Under the pieces are notes generated by a model. The model worked only from the letters and a program-made list of their open reading frames with translations, was not told where the DNA came from and did no database searches. From Comamonadaceae bacterium (GTDB lineage: Bacteria > Pseudomonadota > Gammaproteobacteria > Burkholderiales > Burkholderiaceae_C), in assembly GCA_947447975.1 (NCBI GenBank), contig CANFLU010000001.1, positions 62,001 to 126,000 on the forward strand: DNA of 64,000 bases. Reading direction: 5' to 3'. The translations under genes and the position numbers were made by a program. Positions 37,148-47,077 of the stretch are shown here, in pieces. How positions within the stretch are numbered: the stretch's first letter is position 1; each line of letters starts with the position of its first letter.

Positions 37148-38197
37148 GTGGCCACCGACAGCGAACTGGTCGAGCGCTATTTGGAATACGTGCGCACCGA
37201 AAAGCGGTTAGCGCAGCGCACGGTGGAACTTTACGCCCTGGACCTGGGCAAGTTACAAGCCTTTGCAGGCGCAGCAGCGAGTGCAGGCGCTAAGGCCCTA
37301 TCGGGCGGGCCAGGAACCAACAACCGCAGTGAAATAGAAGGCTTAGACGGCCCGACGCTGGCACTGTGCGAAGTCAGCCACCACCACATCCGCCGCTGGA
37401 TCGCCATGATGCACAGTGGCGGGCGCAGCGGGCGCGGCATTGCCTTGATATTGAGCGGCTGGCGCGGCTTTTATGTCTGGCTGGGGCGCCAGGGGCTGGT
37501 CGCCAGCAACCCCGTGCAGGACGTGCGCGCCCCCAAAGCGCCCAAGCCGCTACCCAAAGCCATGGGCGTCGACGATGCCGTACGGTTTGCCGAGTTCCAC
37601 AGTGAAGACGCGGCCTGGTTTGAGGCGCGTGATGCGGCCATGGTGGAGCTGCTTTACGGCAGCGGTCTGCGCGTGGGCGAATTGGTGGGTCTGGATATTC
37701 AACCGGGCCCACAGGCCAAAGGCTGGGTTGACTTGCAAGAAGCGCAAGCCCATGTGCTGGGCAAGGGTGCTAAACGGCGCTCGGTACCGGTAGGTGGCGC
37801 AGCCCTGCGCGCCCTGGAGCGCTGGCTCGCGCTACGGTCCACAACGACCCTAGTCACCCGGGCCGGCGGCGAAAAAAGCCAAGGCGTACCGGCTGTCGCT
37901 GCCCCGCCCCAACCGGCGCTGTTTACCGGACGCAACGGCACGCGTTTGAGCGCGCAGTCGGTCTGGCAGCGCCTGCAACGGCGCAGCCAGCTCGCACACA
38001 CCAGCGCACCGGTGCATCCGCATATGCTGCGCCACTCGTTTGCCAGCCATGTGTTGCAGTCCAGCAGTGACCTGCGCGGGGTACAAGAGTTGCTCGGCCA
38101 CGCCAACATCAGCACCACCCAGGTCTACACCCGGCTGGATTTCCAGCATTTGGCCAAGGCCTACGACGCGGCCCATCCGCGCGCCAAATCCAAGTAA
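37148..38197 (+). CDS. xerC: Tyrosine recombinase XerC
   Basis: A 349-residue tyrosine recombinase that works with XerD at dif to resolve chromosome dimers. It has the N-terminal SAM-like domain and the catalytic residues in order: Arg in YGSGLRVGELVGL, Lys in GKGAKRRSVPV, His/Arg in HMLRHSFASHVL, His in LLGHANISTTQ and Tyr in VYTRLDFQ. Start codon GTG 37148. Two low-similarity inserts (after the first helix bundle and before LFTGRNGTRLS) make it longer than the ~300-residue norm. It ends the dapF operon. Confidence 0.94.
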   Translation: MATDSELVERYLEYVRTEKRLAQRTVELYALDLGKLQAFAGAAASAGAKALSGGPGTNNRSEIEGLDGPTLALCEVSHHHIRRWIAMMHSGGRSGRGIALILSGWRGFYVWLGRQGLVASNPVQDVRAPKAPKPLPKAMGVDDAVRFAEFHSEDAAWFEARDAAMVELLYGSGLRVGELVGLDIQPGPQAKGWVDLQEAQAHVLGKGAKRRSVPVGGAALRALERWLALRSTTTLVTRAGGEKSQGVPAVAAPPQPALFTGRNGTRLSAQSVWQRLQRRSQLAHTSAPVHPHMLRHSFASHVLQSSSDLRGVQELLGHANISTTQVYTRLDFQHLAKAYDAAHPRAKSK

Positions 38198-38266
38198 ATG
38201 GTCCATTAAAAAATCCGGAAAATTTTCCTAGCATGGTTTCGCTGGTTTTTGCCGTATTTTTAGGAC

Positions 38267-38535
38267 TTGTACACAAAATTTTGGGGCGTCATTGGCGGCA
38301 TACCTCAAGGCCTCGAAAACCGCGCCATAGCGCAAGCCGATAGCTAAGTAATTGATTTTTATAGGAATGTGGATTTGCTTTTTTTCGAGGCATCGTGGTG
38401 AAAGCCTTGATTTTCCGAGGATTTTTGCCTGCTCGGGGCAGATATCAACAAAGTTATCCACAGAATGCGGGAACAGTAGGCCATTTCGTTTCAAATCAAT
38501 GACTTAAGGCTATTTTCGCCAGTCTGCTTCAGATC
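38267..38535 (+). repeat. Degenerate repeat, copy 1 (DnaA-box module)
   Basis: Compared with copy 2 at +399/400: TTGTACACA here against TTATGCACA there; AGCTAAGTAATTGATTTTTA against AGCTAAGTGCTTGATTTTTA; AAAGTTATCCACA in both; ATCAATGACTTA against ATCAAGGACTTA. The third box position at 38527 retains only an ATCC core. Identity is patchy, but register is constant over about 270 bp. Confidence 0.55.
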
Positions 38536-38665
38536 CGGACGCTAAGCCAGATTTTCACTTCATACGGTGAAAAATGGTCGTTTTTTGGGCCGAACCAGCG
38601 GGCACAATGGCCATGCGGTGCAAAAGCGCGCCGAGAGGGCGCTTCAGAGGGCAGACACCCTCAAG

Positions 38666-38935
38666 TTATGCACAATGCGACCACTACTGTGTGGCAGCTC
38701 AAGCGTTCTGGTAGCCAAGCCGCGAACAAAATGGCAATTAAGCTAAGTGCTTGATTTTTAATGATTATTGTGTTTGCTCATTTTTTAAGCAGGGTCTAAA
38801 TATGCTGTTTTTTTCAAGGGCAGGGCGGGCAGACGGCGCTTGTATCCCCAAAGTTATCCACAAATTCTGGGTATAAAACAAGGCAGCCAATCAGATCAAG
38901 GACTTAGCGTGTTTTTCTGCCGTTTTTTATCCACA
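38666..38935 (+). repeat. Degenerate repeat, copy 2 (DnaA-box module)
   Basis: Contains three consensus boxes at 38666, 38854 and 38927. The first two are separated by 188 bp, against 187 bp between the corresponding elements of copy 1. It ends about 50 bp before the priA start codon. Confidence 0.55.
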
Positions 38936-38988
38936 AGACGCCCTATGTTTGATTTAGGCATCGTATTGCGCGCTGCGCCCCGGTACCT

Positions 38989-41184
38989 ATGAGCGCATGG
39001 CTAGCGGTACTGGTGCACACCCCGGCCCATGCCGCCATGGGCCCGGTGCTGACCTACCGGCACCGGCAGGTACTGCCCGCCGGTACCCTGGTGCGGGTGC
39101 CACTGGGCGCGCGCGAGACACTGGGCGTCATCTGGGAACCTGCCCATGACGAGGCCAGCGGCGAATTCGACCCAGACAAAGTACGCGATATCAGCGAAGT
39201 GCTGGACACGGTATTACCCCTGGCAAACGCCTGGCAACAATTGGTGCGCTTTGCGGCGCGCTACTACCAGCGCTCGGCCGGCGAGGTAGCGCTGGCTGCG
39301 TTGCCTCCGCAACTGCGCGAGCTGTCCAGTTTGCAACTGCAGCGCAAAGCGCTGCGGCTGCAAAAAGCGCTGGGCTTGCAGGCGACCGCTGGAGAACCTG
39401 CAAACGCCAAGAGGCCTTCGCCAGTGGTCCTTGATGCAGGCCAGGCGCAGGCGCAGGTGCTGAGCGCTGAGCAAACCGAAGTCCTGGCGCAAATAACTAC
39501 GCAAAGCGGGCCATTTTTGCTATTTGGCGCCACGGGCAGCGGCAAGACCGAGGTGTATTTGCAGGCGGTGGAACAACTGCTGGCGCACGAGCCGCAGGCG
39601 CAAGCGCTGGTGATGGTGCCCGAGATCAATCTGACGCCGCAGCTTGAGGCGCGCTTTGTGGAGCGCTTTGCGCCGCAATGGGGGCCGCAGGCCGTCGTCA
39701 GTCTGCACAGCGGCATGACGCCGGCGCAGCGCCTATCGGCCTGGCTAGCGGCCCACCAGGGCGGTGCGCGCATCGTGCTGGGCACGCGCATGGCGGTGTT
39801 TGCCTCCATGCCCGGTTTGCGCCTGATCGTGGTGGATGAAGAGCACGACCCCAGCTACAAAAGCGGCGAAGGCGCACGCTATTCGGCACGCGATCTGGCG
39901 GTATACCGGGGCCGTTTGGAAGGCGCCAAAGTGGTTTTGGGCTCGGCCACGCCTTCGCTAGAGTCCTGGTTCCACAGCCGCCCGCCAAGCGAAGGCGGAC
40001 GCTACTTGCGCCTGCACATGCCCAGCCGCATAGGCGCCGCCGGACGCAGCCTGCCGCTGGTGCGGCGGGTGGACATGACACACCAGCCCCGCCATGCGGT
40101 GTTTTCGCTGCCCTTATTGGAAGCGATGAAGGAGCGCATTGCACGCGGCGAGCAATGTTTGGTATTTCTCAACCGGCGCGGCTATGCGCCGGTGCTCCAT
40201 TGCAGCGACTGCGGCTGGAAAAGTGCATGCGGGCATTGCAGCGCATTTAGGGTATTTCATAAAACCGACCGAACACTGCGTTGCCACCATTGCGGCCACA
40301 GCGAGCGCGTACCGCGCACCTGCCCGGGCTGCGGCAACCTGGATATTTTGACCCTGGGGCGGGGTACCGAGCAAATCGAAGAATTGCTGACCACGCTCTT
40401 AGCCGATGTGCGCCGCACCGGCAGCCAAAGCGCTGAGCAGCCCGAGGGCCAAGCGGTACGCATAGGCCGCATTGATGCGGACACCACACGCCTGAAAGGG
40501 ACGCTGCAAAGCCAGCTGGCAGCGGTGCATGCCGGGGAAGTCGATGTGCTGGTAGGCACGCAGATGATTGCCAAAGGCCACGACTTTAGGCGCATCACGC
40601 TGGTAGCAGCCATCAACCCGGACAGCGCCTTGTTTTCCAGCGACTTTCGCGCGCCGGAGCGCCTGTTTTCTCTGCTGCTACAAGCGGCGGGGCGGGCAGG
40701 ACGGGACGCTGCCATGGGCGCGCACAGCGAGGTGTGGATACAAACTTTCCAGCCAGCCCACCCGGTCTATGCCGCGCTCAAAAATTACGACTACCCTAGC
40801 TTTGCCCAAAGCCAACTGCAAGAGCGCGAGCAAGCGGGCATGCCGCCCTTTAGCTACCAGGCGCTGGTGCGCGCCGATGCGCGCAGCCAGGAGGCAGCCC
40901 AGGCTTTTTTGAACCTCGCGCGCCAGCGCGCAAGTTCCGATATGGGGCAATGGCCAGGCTGGGCGCAGGTGCTGGAGCAGGTGATGCTGTATCCCGCCGT
41001 ACCCATGTCCATGCAGCGTGTGGCAAATGTAGAACGTGCGCAAATGCTGGTCGAAAGTGCTTCGCGCCATGCGCTACAAAGTTTTTTGGCAGCTTGGCAG
41101 GACGTGCTGCACGGCAGCCGGAGCGACCCGGCCTGCAAAGGCCTGATTCGCTGGGCCATCGATGTAGACCCGCTCGCCATTTGA
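38989..41184 (+). CDS. priA: Primosomal protein N' (replication restart helicase PriA)
   Basis: A 731-residue superfamily 2 helicase that reloads the replisome at stalled forks. An N-terminal 3'-DNA-binding domain (LTYRHRQVLPAGTLVRVPLG) precedes Walker A LFGATGSGKTEVYLQ, the DEEH box VVDEEHDPSYKSG, and the zinc-binding region with CSDCGWKSACGHC and CHHCGH...CPGCGN (eight cysteines). Helicase motifs V/VI are GTQMIAKGHDF and LLLQAAGRAGRD. ATG 38989 is used. It lies immediately after the DnaA-box region. Confidence 0.96.
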   Translation: MSAWLAVLVHTPAHAAMGPVLTYRHRQVLPAGTLVRVPLGARETLGVIWEPAHDEASGEFDPDKVRDISEVLDTVLPLANAWQQLVRFAARYYQRSAGEVALAALPPQLRELSSLQLQRKALRLQKALGLQATAGEPANAKRPSPVVLDAGQAQAQVLSAEQTEVLAQITTQSGPFLLFGATGSGKTEVYLQAVEQLLAHEPQAQALVMVPEINLTPQLEARFVERFAPQWGPQAVVSLHSGMTPAQRLSAWLAAHQGGARIVLGTRMAVFASMPGLRLIVVDEEHDPSYKSGEGARYSARDLAVYRGRLEGAKVVLGSATPSLESWFHSRPPSEGGRYLRLHMPSRIGAAGRSLPLVRRVDMTHQPRHAVFSLPLLEAMKERIARGEQCLVFLNRRGYAPVLHCSDCGWKSACGHCSAFRVFHKTDRTLRCHHCGHSERVPRTCPGCGNLDILTLGRGTEQIEELLTTLLADVRRTGSQSAEQPEGQAVRIGRIDADTTRLKGTLQSQLAAVHAGEVDVLVGTQMIAKGHDFRRITLVAAINPDSALFSSDFRAPERLFSLLLQAAGRAGRDAAMGAHSEVWIQTFQPAHPVYAALKNYDYPSFAQSQLQEREQAGMPPFSYQALVRADARSQEAAQAFLNLARQRASSDMGQWPGWAQVLEQVMLYPAVPMSMQRVANVERAQMLVESASRHALQSFLAAWQDVLHGSRSDPACKGLIRWAIDVDPLAI

Positions 41185-41199
41185 CAAAGCGGCGCGCGC

Positions 41200-42192
41200 C
41201 TAGCCCGTCATCAGTACCACGGCCGCTGCAAAAGTAAAAAACGCCAGTGCCGTGGAGACCAAAATGATGCGGGCAATACGCCCATTATTGGCGCCAAAGC
41301 GCTCGGCCAGCATCGACACATTGCTAGCACTAGGCAGCGCCGCGACCAAGACCATAACCGTCAGCGCCGAATCGGCCAGGGGCGCGTCCAGAGCCTGCGC
41401 CAACAAGCCTACGCCCAGCACCAGCAAAGGATGGATAAGCAGTTTGATGGCGACCACCGGCAGCACATCCGACCAGGGCACGGACGGCGCCTGGCCCTCT
41501 TGTGCCATGATTTGGGACCGGGCCAGTACGGCGCCAATGGTGAACAAAGCGACAGGCGAAGCGCAATCGGCCAGCAAGCCCAAAGTGGCGTCGACCGGGC
41601 CTGGCAAAACCAGGCCGAACGCCGAAGCCAAAGCGCCGGTCAAGATGGCCCAGAGCATGGGGTTGGTAGCCACGCCGCGCAAGGCATTGCGCGCGGCCTG
41701 CGCCGGGCTGACACGGTCCGCATCCTCACCCGCAGCCATGCCCAATGCACCCAGGCGCGATAAGGCGATACATAAAGACGTAGTGACCACCAAGTCCACC
41801 AAAATCGTCACGATGGCCGTACCCGCAGCCTGTTTGCCCAAAATCGCCACCAACAAGGGCACACCTAAAAACCCGGTATTTGGAAATGCGCCAACCAATG
41901 CCCCAAACGCAGCGTCGTTCCAGCCGATGGCATCGCGCAAGGTCATGGCAATAACCAGAGCCACGATGCTTAGTGCGCACACCACATAGGTGATGCTGGC
42001 GGCGGGATCTAGCAACTGCGCAATTGGCGTAAGGGCGCCAAAGCGGTACAGCATGCAGGGCAGCGCGAAAAACAAGACAAAGGTATTCAGGCCCGCAATA
42101 GCCACCAGGGGAAGCATCTGGCGCCGGGCAGCGGTGTAACCGCATAAAACCAAAGCAAAAAACGGAAAGGTGACTTCAAAGATTTCCAACAT
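41200..42192 (-). CDS. AEC-family permease (auxin efflux carrier type)
   Basis: A 330-residue integral membrane protein with about ten membrane spans in two five-helix bundles. The N-terminus FEVTFPFFALVLCGYTAARR and the middle ALVGAFPNTGFLGVPLLVA carry the family's conserved Asn/Pro features. AEC proteins in bacteria export or exchange malonate, malate or similar organic acids. The substrate is not predictable here. It converges on priA with 15 bp between stops. Confidence 0.88.
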   Translation of the reverse strand: MLEIFEVTFPFFALVLCGYTAARRQMLPLVAIAGLNTFVLFFALPCMLYRFGALTPIAQLLDPAASITYVVCALSIVALVIAMTLRDAIGWNDAAFGALVGAFPNTGFLGVPLLVAILGKQAAGTAIVTILVDLVVTTSLCIALSRLGALGMAAGEDADRVSPAQAARNALRGVATNPMLWAILTGALASAFGLVLPGPVDATLGLLADCASPVALFTIGAVLARSQIMAQEGQAPSVPWSDVLPVVAIKLLIHPLLVLGVGLLAQALDAPLADSALTVMVLVAALPSASNVSMLAERFGANNGRIARIILVSTALAFFTFAAAVVLMTG

Positions 42193-42287
42193 GCGCTGAT
42201 TGTCAAGCCAAATGCAAGACCCGCCAGCCGTTAAGATGCGCGGCCTTTTGAGTTTGCCCCTTACCGGCCTGAGCCGACGCCTCGCGC

Positions 42288-44459
42288 ATGTCCTCCCCCC
42301 ACAACGCTATGAATACCGCCCAGCAAGAGGCGGTGAACTATATCCACGGCCCCTGCCTGGTACTGGCCGGCGCCGGTTCGGGCAAAACCCGCGTCATCAC
42401 CCACAAAATCGCGCGCCTGATCCAAGTGGGCATGCCGGCGAACAAAATTGCCGCCATCACCTTTACCAACAAAGCCGCTGCCGAAATGCGCGAGCGCGCC
42501 AAAGCGCTGATTGGCAAAGCCGCGCAAGAAGTCCTGATCTGCACTTTTCATGCATTGGGCGTGCGTATGTTGCGCAGCCACGGTTCGGTCTTAGGGCTCA
42601 AACCCCAGTTCAGCATTTTGGATACCTCGGATGTGACCAGCATCTTAAAAGACGCTGGTGGCAGCACCGATTCGGCCACGGCACGCAACTGGCAATGGAC
42701 GATTAGCGCCTGGAAAAGCGCCGGGCTCAATGCAGCCCAAGCGTTAGGCGTGGCAGCCGATGAGGACGAACGCCAGGCCGCCGTCATCATGGGGCGCTAT
42801 GAGGAGCGCTTGAGTGCCTACCAAAGCGTGGACTTTGACGACTTGATCAGCCTGCCGCTCAAGCTCTTGCGCGAGCACGCAGAGGTACGCGCGCAATGGC
42901 AGGCTTTTGCCGGGCATGTACTCGTCGATGAATACCAGGACACCAATGCCACGCAATACGCCATGCTCAAGCTGCTGGTCGGTTGCGAGCCCGATGGCAG
43001 CCTGGCACCGGGGCGGGACGCGGCGCGCTTTACTGCGGTGGGCGATGACGACCAAAGTATTTATGGCTGGCGCGGCGCGACGCTGGACAATCTGCGTTTG
43101 CTGCCGCAAGATTTCCCGGCACTCAAAGTTATCAAGTTGGAGCAAAACTACCGCTCCACCGCCGCCATATTGCGGGCGGCCAATAATGTGATTGCCGCCA
43201 ACCCCAAGTTGTTCCCGAAGAACCTGTGGAGCGATTTGGGCGAAGGCGAACCGGTGCGTGTAGTGGATGCCGATAGCGAAGACCACGAAGCAGAGCGCGT
43301 GGTGGCGCGCATCCAAAGTTTGCGCGCTGAAGGCACGCTGGCGCAAGCGGGGCTGCAGTTCAAAGAGCTGCGCGACTTTGCCGTGCTCTACCGTGCCAAC
43401 CACCAGGCCAGGCCTTTTGAAAAAGCTTTGCGCAAAGCCGGTATTGCCTACAAGGTATCGGGCGGGCAGAGCTTCTTTGAACGCGCCGAAATTCGCGACC
43501 TGTGTGCGTGGCTGCGCCTGTGGGCCAATAACGATGACGACCCGGCTTTTTTGCGCGCCGTCACCACCCCCAAGCGCGGCATAGGGCACCAGACTTTGGG
43601 CAGTCTGGGCACGTTTGCCAGCCGTTACAAACTCAGTTTGTTTGAAGCCTTGTTTTCTTCTTCGCTAGGCTCGGTCTTGCCCAGCCGCGCAGTAGGCAGT
43701 TTGCATGAATTTGGCCGAACGGTGAACGACTTGCAGTTTCGCGCCAAGCACACCGAGGGCGCGGAAAACGCCTTGCTTTTTCTCAAGACCTGGTTGGCCG
43801 ACATGGCCTACGAAAAACATTTGTACGACACCGAAGACAGCCCGCAAATCGCTGCCGTCAAATGGACCAATGTGATGGAATTTTGCGAATGGATGGCGCA
43901 GCGTTGCGGCGGGCAAATGGACGATGACATCCTGATCACCCAGCGCGCCAGCAAAAACCTGCTGGACGTGGCGCAAAACATCGCACTCTTATCCACCTTG
44001 ACCGAGCGCGAGAAAGACCAAAACGTCGTTACCTTGTCCACCCTGCATGCCGCCAAGGGCCTGGAGTGGCCGCATGTGATGCTGGTGGGCGTGACCGAAG
44101 GTATGCTGCCTTTCAAGATGGAGGAGACGGGTAAAGCCAGTGCGGATAAAGCGGGCGATGAAGCGTCGGACGAAGCCGCTACCGCGCTTGCGCACGCAGA
44201 CCTAGCCACCCGCTTGCAAGAAGAGCGGCGCTTGATGTACGTGGGCATAACCCGCGCCCAACGCACGTTGTCCGTGAGCTGGACGCGGCGGCGCAAAAAA
44301 GGGCGCGACACGATTGCCGCGCAGCCCAGCCGCTTTATTGCCGAGATGGCTTTGGACAAAGCCACCATCAAAGAAGACCCGCGCGAAAAGCTACGCGCCT
44401 TGCGCGCCGAGTTTGCAGCACGCGCCGCTGCGGTGGCAGAAAAGAAGCCGACGCAATGA
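42288..44459 (+). CDS. rep: ATP-dependent DNA helicase Rep (UvrD/Rep family)
   Basis: A 723-residue superfamily 1A helicase that moves 3'-5' and clears proteins ahead of forks. Motifs: Q-motif region NTAQQEAVNYIHG, Walker A VLAGAGSGKTRVITHK (residues ~24-40), motif Ia ITFTNKAAAEMRERA, motif II VLVDEYQDTNATQY, motif III GDDDQSIYGWRGA, motif IV LEQNYRST, motif V TLHAAKGLEWPHVMLVG and motif VI YVGITRAQRTL. Homology to Rep is suggested by FARSYKL-like segments and the length. It could instead be named UvrD; the C-terminal ATP-dependent nuclease domain of AddA/RecB is absent. Confidence 0.9.
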   Translation: MSSPHNAMNTAQQEAVNYIHGPCLVLAGAGSGKTRVITHKIARLIQVGMPANKIAAITFTNKAAAEMRERAKALIGKAAQEVLICTFHALGVRMLRSHGSVLGLKPQFSILDTSDVTSILKDAGGSTDSATARNWQWTISAWKSAGLNAAQALGVAADEDERQAAVIMGRYEERLSAYQSVDFDDLISLPLKLLREHAEVRAQWQAFAGHVLVDEYQDTNATQYAMLKLLVGCEPDGSLAPGRDAARFTAVGDDDQSIYGWRGATLDNLRLLPQDFPALKVIKLEQNYRSTAAILRAANNVIAANPKLFPKNLWSDLGEGEPVRVVDADSEDHEAERVVARIQSLRAEGTLAQAGLQFKELRDFAVLYRANHQARPFEKALRKAGIAYKVSGGQSFFERAEIRDLCAWLRLWANNDDDPAFLRAVTTPKRGIGHQTLGSLGTFASRYKLSLFEALFSSSLGSVLPSRAVGSLHEFGRTVNDLQFRAKHTEGAENALLFLKTWLADMAYEKHLYDTEDSPQIAAVKWTNVMEFCEWMAQRCGGQMDDDILITQRASKNLLDVAQNIALLSTLTEREKDQNVVTLSTLHAAKGLEWPHVMLVGVTEGMLPFKMEETGKASADKAGDEASDEAATALAHADLATRLQEERRLMYVGITRAQRTLSVSWTRRRKKGRDTIAAQPSRFIAEMALDKATIKEDPREKLRALRAEFAARAAAVAEKKPTQ

Positions 44460-44601
44460 GGCCGGCGCAAGAATGGGCAGCTTGCAGTAGTGCGCTGGAC
44501 GATGTGTGCGCTCGTGCGAGGACAATCGATGCTTGCGGGCTTGGCAGCTGCGTGCCTTAAGCCCATTTTTCACCTCACCCGCGTACAGCCCTTTGTCTTA
44601 C

Positions 44602-46437
44602 TTGAGTATCCTGCAGGAAGTATTTGGTTACGACTCTTTTCGCGGGCCGCAGCAATCCATCATTGAGCATGTGGGCAAGGGCGGCGATGCGCTGGTATTG
44701 ATGCCCACCGGTGGCGGTAAGTCGCTGTGCTACCAAATTCCGGCGATTGCGCGCCAGCGTGCGGGGCACGGCATCACGGTGGTGATTTCGCCGCTGATCG
44801 CACTCATGCACGACCAGGTGGGCGCATTGCATGAGGCAGGGGTGAGTGCTGCGTTTCTGAATTCCACGCTCTCTGGCGAAGCGGCTTATCAGGTGGAGCA
44901 ACGTCTGCTGCGCGGCGATGTCACGCTCTTGTACGCTGCACCCGAGCGCGTGACCACGCCGCGTTTTTTGGCGCAACTCGACTCCTTGTTTGAACGCGGG
45001 CAACTCAGTCTGTTTGCGATTGACGAGGCGCACTGCGTCAGCCAATGGGGCCACGATTTCCGGCCCGAATACCGCGCACTAACGGTGTTGCACGAACGCT
45101 ACCCCGGCGTGCCGCGCATGGCCTTGACGGCTACCGCCGATGACTTAACGCGTGCCGATGTGCTGGAGCGTTTGCAGCTAGAACAAGCGCGCGCATTTAT
45201 CAGCAGTTTTGACCGGCCCAATATCCGCTACACCATTGTGGAAAAACGGGAAGGCAGCACCCAATTGCTGCGCTTTATCGAGCGCGAGCATGCGGGCGAT
45301 GCTGGCATTGTGTATTGCCAGTCGCGCAAAAAAGTGGAAGACATTGCGGACATGCTGCGCCAAACCGGCATCAAGGCCTTGCCCTACCACGCCGGCCTGG
45401 ACAGCAAAGTACGCCAGACCCACCAGGACCGTTTTTTGCGCGAAGAGGGCATGGTGATGGTGGCGACGATTGCGTTTGGCATGGGCATCGACAAGCCCGA
45501 TGTGCGCTTTGTGGCGCATCTGGACATGCCCAAAAACATAGAGGGCTATTACCAAGAAACCGGGCGCGCCGGGCGCGACGGGCTCAGCGCCGACGCCTGG
45601 ATGTGCTATGGCCTACAAGACGTGGTGAACCAGCGGCGCATGATTGATGAGGGCCCGGCCGAAGAAGATTTCAAACAAGTCATGCGCGGCAAGCTCGAAG
45701 CCTTGCTGGGTTTGGCCGAAGCCACCGATTGCAGGCGCGTGCGTTTGCTGGCCTACTTTGGCCAGGCCAGCAGCGCCTGCGGCAATTGCGACAACTGTTT
45801 GAACCCGCCGGCGGTGTGGGACGGCAGCGAAGCGGCGCAGATGTTGCTGTCCACGATATATCGCATCCAGCAGCACAGCGGCATCAGCTTTGGCGCCGGG
45901 CACCTGATGGATGTGGTGCGCGGCAAGCGCAGCGATAAGGTGCTGCAACATGGGCATGAACACCTCAGCACCTTCGGAGTAGGACAGACATTGACCGAAC
46001 TGCAATTGCGCGGCGTGCTGCGCCAATTGCTGGCGCTCGGCGCGGTCATGGTCGATGTGCAGGCCTTTAATACCCTGGTGCTGACGCCCCAGGCGCGCCC
46101 GATATTGAAAGGCGAGCAGGCGGTGCGACTGCGCCATTCGCTGTCTACGCCCAAGGTGGCCAAGGTCAAAGGGACTGGCGGTGCCTCGGCCTTGAAAGCG
46201 CCGGTCGACCTGGATGCCGCCGCCCTGGCGCGCTACGCGGCGCTCAAGGCCTGGCGCGCGGAAGTTGCGCGGGAACACAATTTGCCGGCCTACGTCATCT
46301 TCCACGACGCCACCTTGGCAGCTATCGCCCAACTGGCCCCGAACTCCATTGGCGATTTGCAAGGCATCAGCGGCATGGGGGTGAAAAAGCTGGAAGCCTA
46401 TGCCAGCGAGGTCCTGCGTGTCGTGGCACAGGCGTAA
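44602..46437 (+). CDS. recQ: ATP-dependent DNA helicase RecQ
   Basis: A RecQ helicase of about 611 residues in recombination and fork repair. Helicase motifs: [12 protein letters not shown], Walker [21 protein letters not shown] box [20 protein letters not shown], motif [12 protein letters not shown]. The RQC zinc site is [11 protein letters not shown] followed by CGNCDNC, and the HRDC domain is C-terminal ([20 protein letters not shown]). The start is uncertain: the track ORF opens at GTG 44506, but family homology begins near [12 protein letters not shown], so TTG 44602 or TTG 44593 is preferred. No clear ribosome binding site is visible. Confidence 0.93.
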   Translation: MSILQEVFGYDSFRGPQQSIIEHVGKGGDALVLMPTGGGKSLCYQIPAIARQRAGHGITVVISPLIALMHDQVGALHEAGVSAAFLNSTLSGEAAYQVEQRLLRGDVTLLYAAPERVTTPRFLAQLDSLFERGQLSLFAIDEAHCVSQWGHDFRPEYRALTVLHERYPGVPRMALTATADDLTRADVLERLQLEQARAFISSFDRPNIRYTIVEKREGSTQLLRFIEREHAGDAGIVYCQSRKKVEDIADMLRQTGIKALPYHAGLDSKVRQTHQDRFLREEGMVMVATIAFGMGIDKPDVRFVAHLDMPKNIEGYYQETGRAGRDGLSADAWMCYGLQDVVNQRRMIDEGPAEEDFKQVMRGKLEALLGLAEATDCRRVRLLAYFGQASSACGNCDNCLNPPAVWDGSEAAQMLLSTIYRIQQHSGISFGAGHLMDVVRGKRSDKVLQHGHEHLSTFGVGQTLTELQLRGVLRQLLALGAVMVDVQAFNTLVLTPQARPILKGEQAVRLRHSLSTPKVAKVKGTGGASALKAPVDLDAAALARYAALKAWRAEVAREHNLPAYVIFHDATLAAIAQLAPNSIGDLQGISGMGVKKLEAYASEVLRVVAQA

Positions 46438-46438
46438 A

Positions 46439-46459
46439 AAACCCCGCTTTGCGGGGTTT
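46439..46459 (-). terminator. Rho-independent terminator (minus orientation)
   Basis: A nine-bp perfect stem AAACCCCGC/GCGGGGTTT with a TTT loop starts just after the recQ stop. The run of six T needed for termination is on the minus strand, so it mainly terminates the converging gene at 46557. The T-tract overlaps the recQ stop codon. On the plus strand the hairpin is followed by G, so it may still slow recQ transcription. Confidence 0.75.
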
Positions 46460-46556
46460 GGGGGGTAGTCAGCGGTATGGCCTTACACCAGCGGCACTTG
46501 GTGGCAAGTGCTGAAGCCGACCGGCGACGCATCGCGCGATGGGCGGCTTTGGCCGC

Positions 46557-46850
46557 TCAATGGTGCTGGAAGCTGCTTTCGTAGGCCAGGGCTGCGCCAC
46601 TCAAGGTGTTTTGCAGGCGGGCGATGGCTTTGTGGTGGCGCGGGCCCTGGGCGGCGTCTGAGGCATGTTGGTGGTGGTGTTGCAATAGCGTCTGCACTTT
46701 GGCCCGGCATACATCGAGCGCACCGGCGAAATTCAGGGCGATATAGGCGGAGTGGTCGGCCCGGGTTTGGCGGTATTCATCCGACCAGTAATTGAATAAC
46801 TGCCACTGGTAGGTACCTTTTTCGGGCATTTGGATTGCGGTTTTTTGCAT
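46557..46850 (-). CDS. Hypothetical protein, 97 residues
   Basis: A small soluble protein of unknown function. Visible: KGTYQWQLFNYWSDEYRQTR, then a histidine-rich helix (LLQHHHQHASDAAQGPRHHK) and a C-terminal amphipathic stretch ending ESSFQHH. The start is probably ATG 46850 (MQKTAIQMPEKG) or ATG 46859. A convincing intrinsic terminator lies 98 bp downstream in the right orientation, which supports it being a real gene. No family is recognised; the histidines could bind metal. Confidence 0.5.
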   Translation of the reverse strand: MQKTAIQMPEKGTYQWQLFNYWSDEYRQTRADHSAYIALNFAGALDVCRAKVQTLLQHHHQHASDAAQGPRHHKAIARLQNTLSGAALAYESSFQHH

Positions 46851-47077
46851 AACAGCCATAAAGTGAAGGCCCCTGCGGGCACAAACGCCACAAGAATAGT
46901 GGCGCCCTCCTATCACGCGCCAGTGCGCCGGGCGGTTGACAGCCGCTGTGTAAATTTTTTGCTTCCCGGGCTCTGCACAAGCGGACAGGCGGCCGGGATT
47001 GCACCCACCTATGCGGCCTTGGCACTAAAATCTGCAGCTGTGACCGGCCTTCTCGGCACTATTTTGAAAGTCTTTGT

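Larger units (their letters stand above)
38198..38988. other. 791-bp AT-rich non-coding region with DnaA boxes
   Basis: No gene is supportable between xerC and priA. DnaA-box consensus TTATNCACA occurs four times on the plus strand: 38454-38462, 38666-38674, 38854-38862 and 38927-38935. A variant TTGTACACA is at 38267-38275. The region is clearly richer in A/T runs than its surroundings. It seems to be a degenerate duplication with a 400-bp period (see the repeat entries). Candidate roles are a DnaA-binding or origin-like locus, or a priA-control region. The priA promoter must lie at its right end. Confidence 0.7.
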
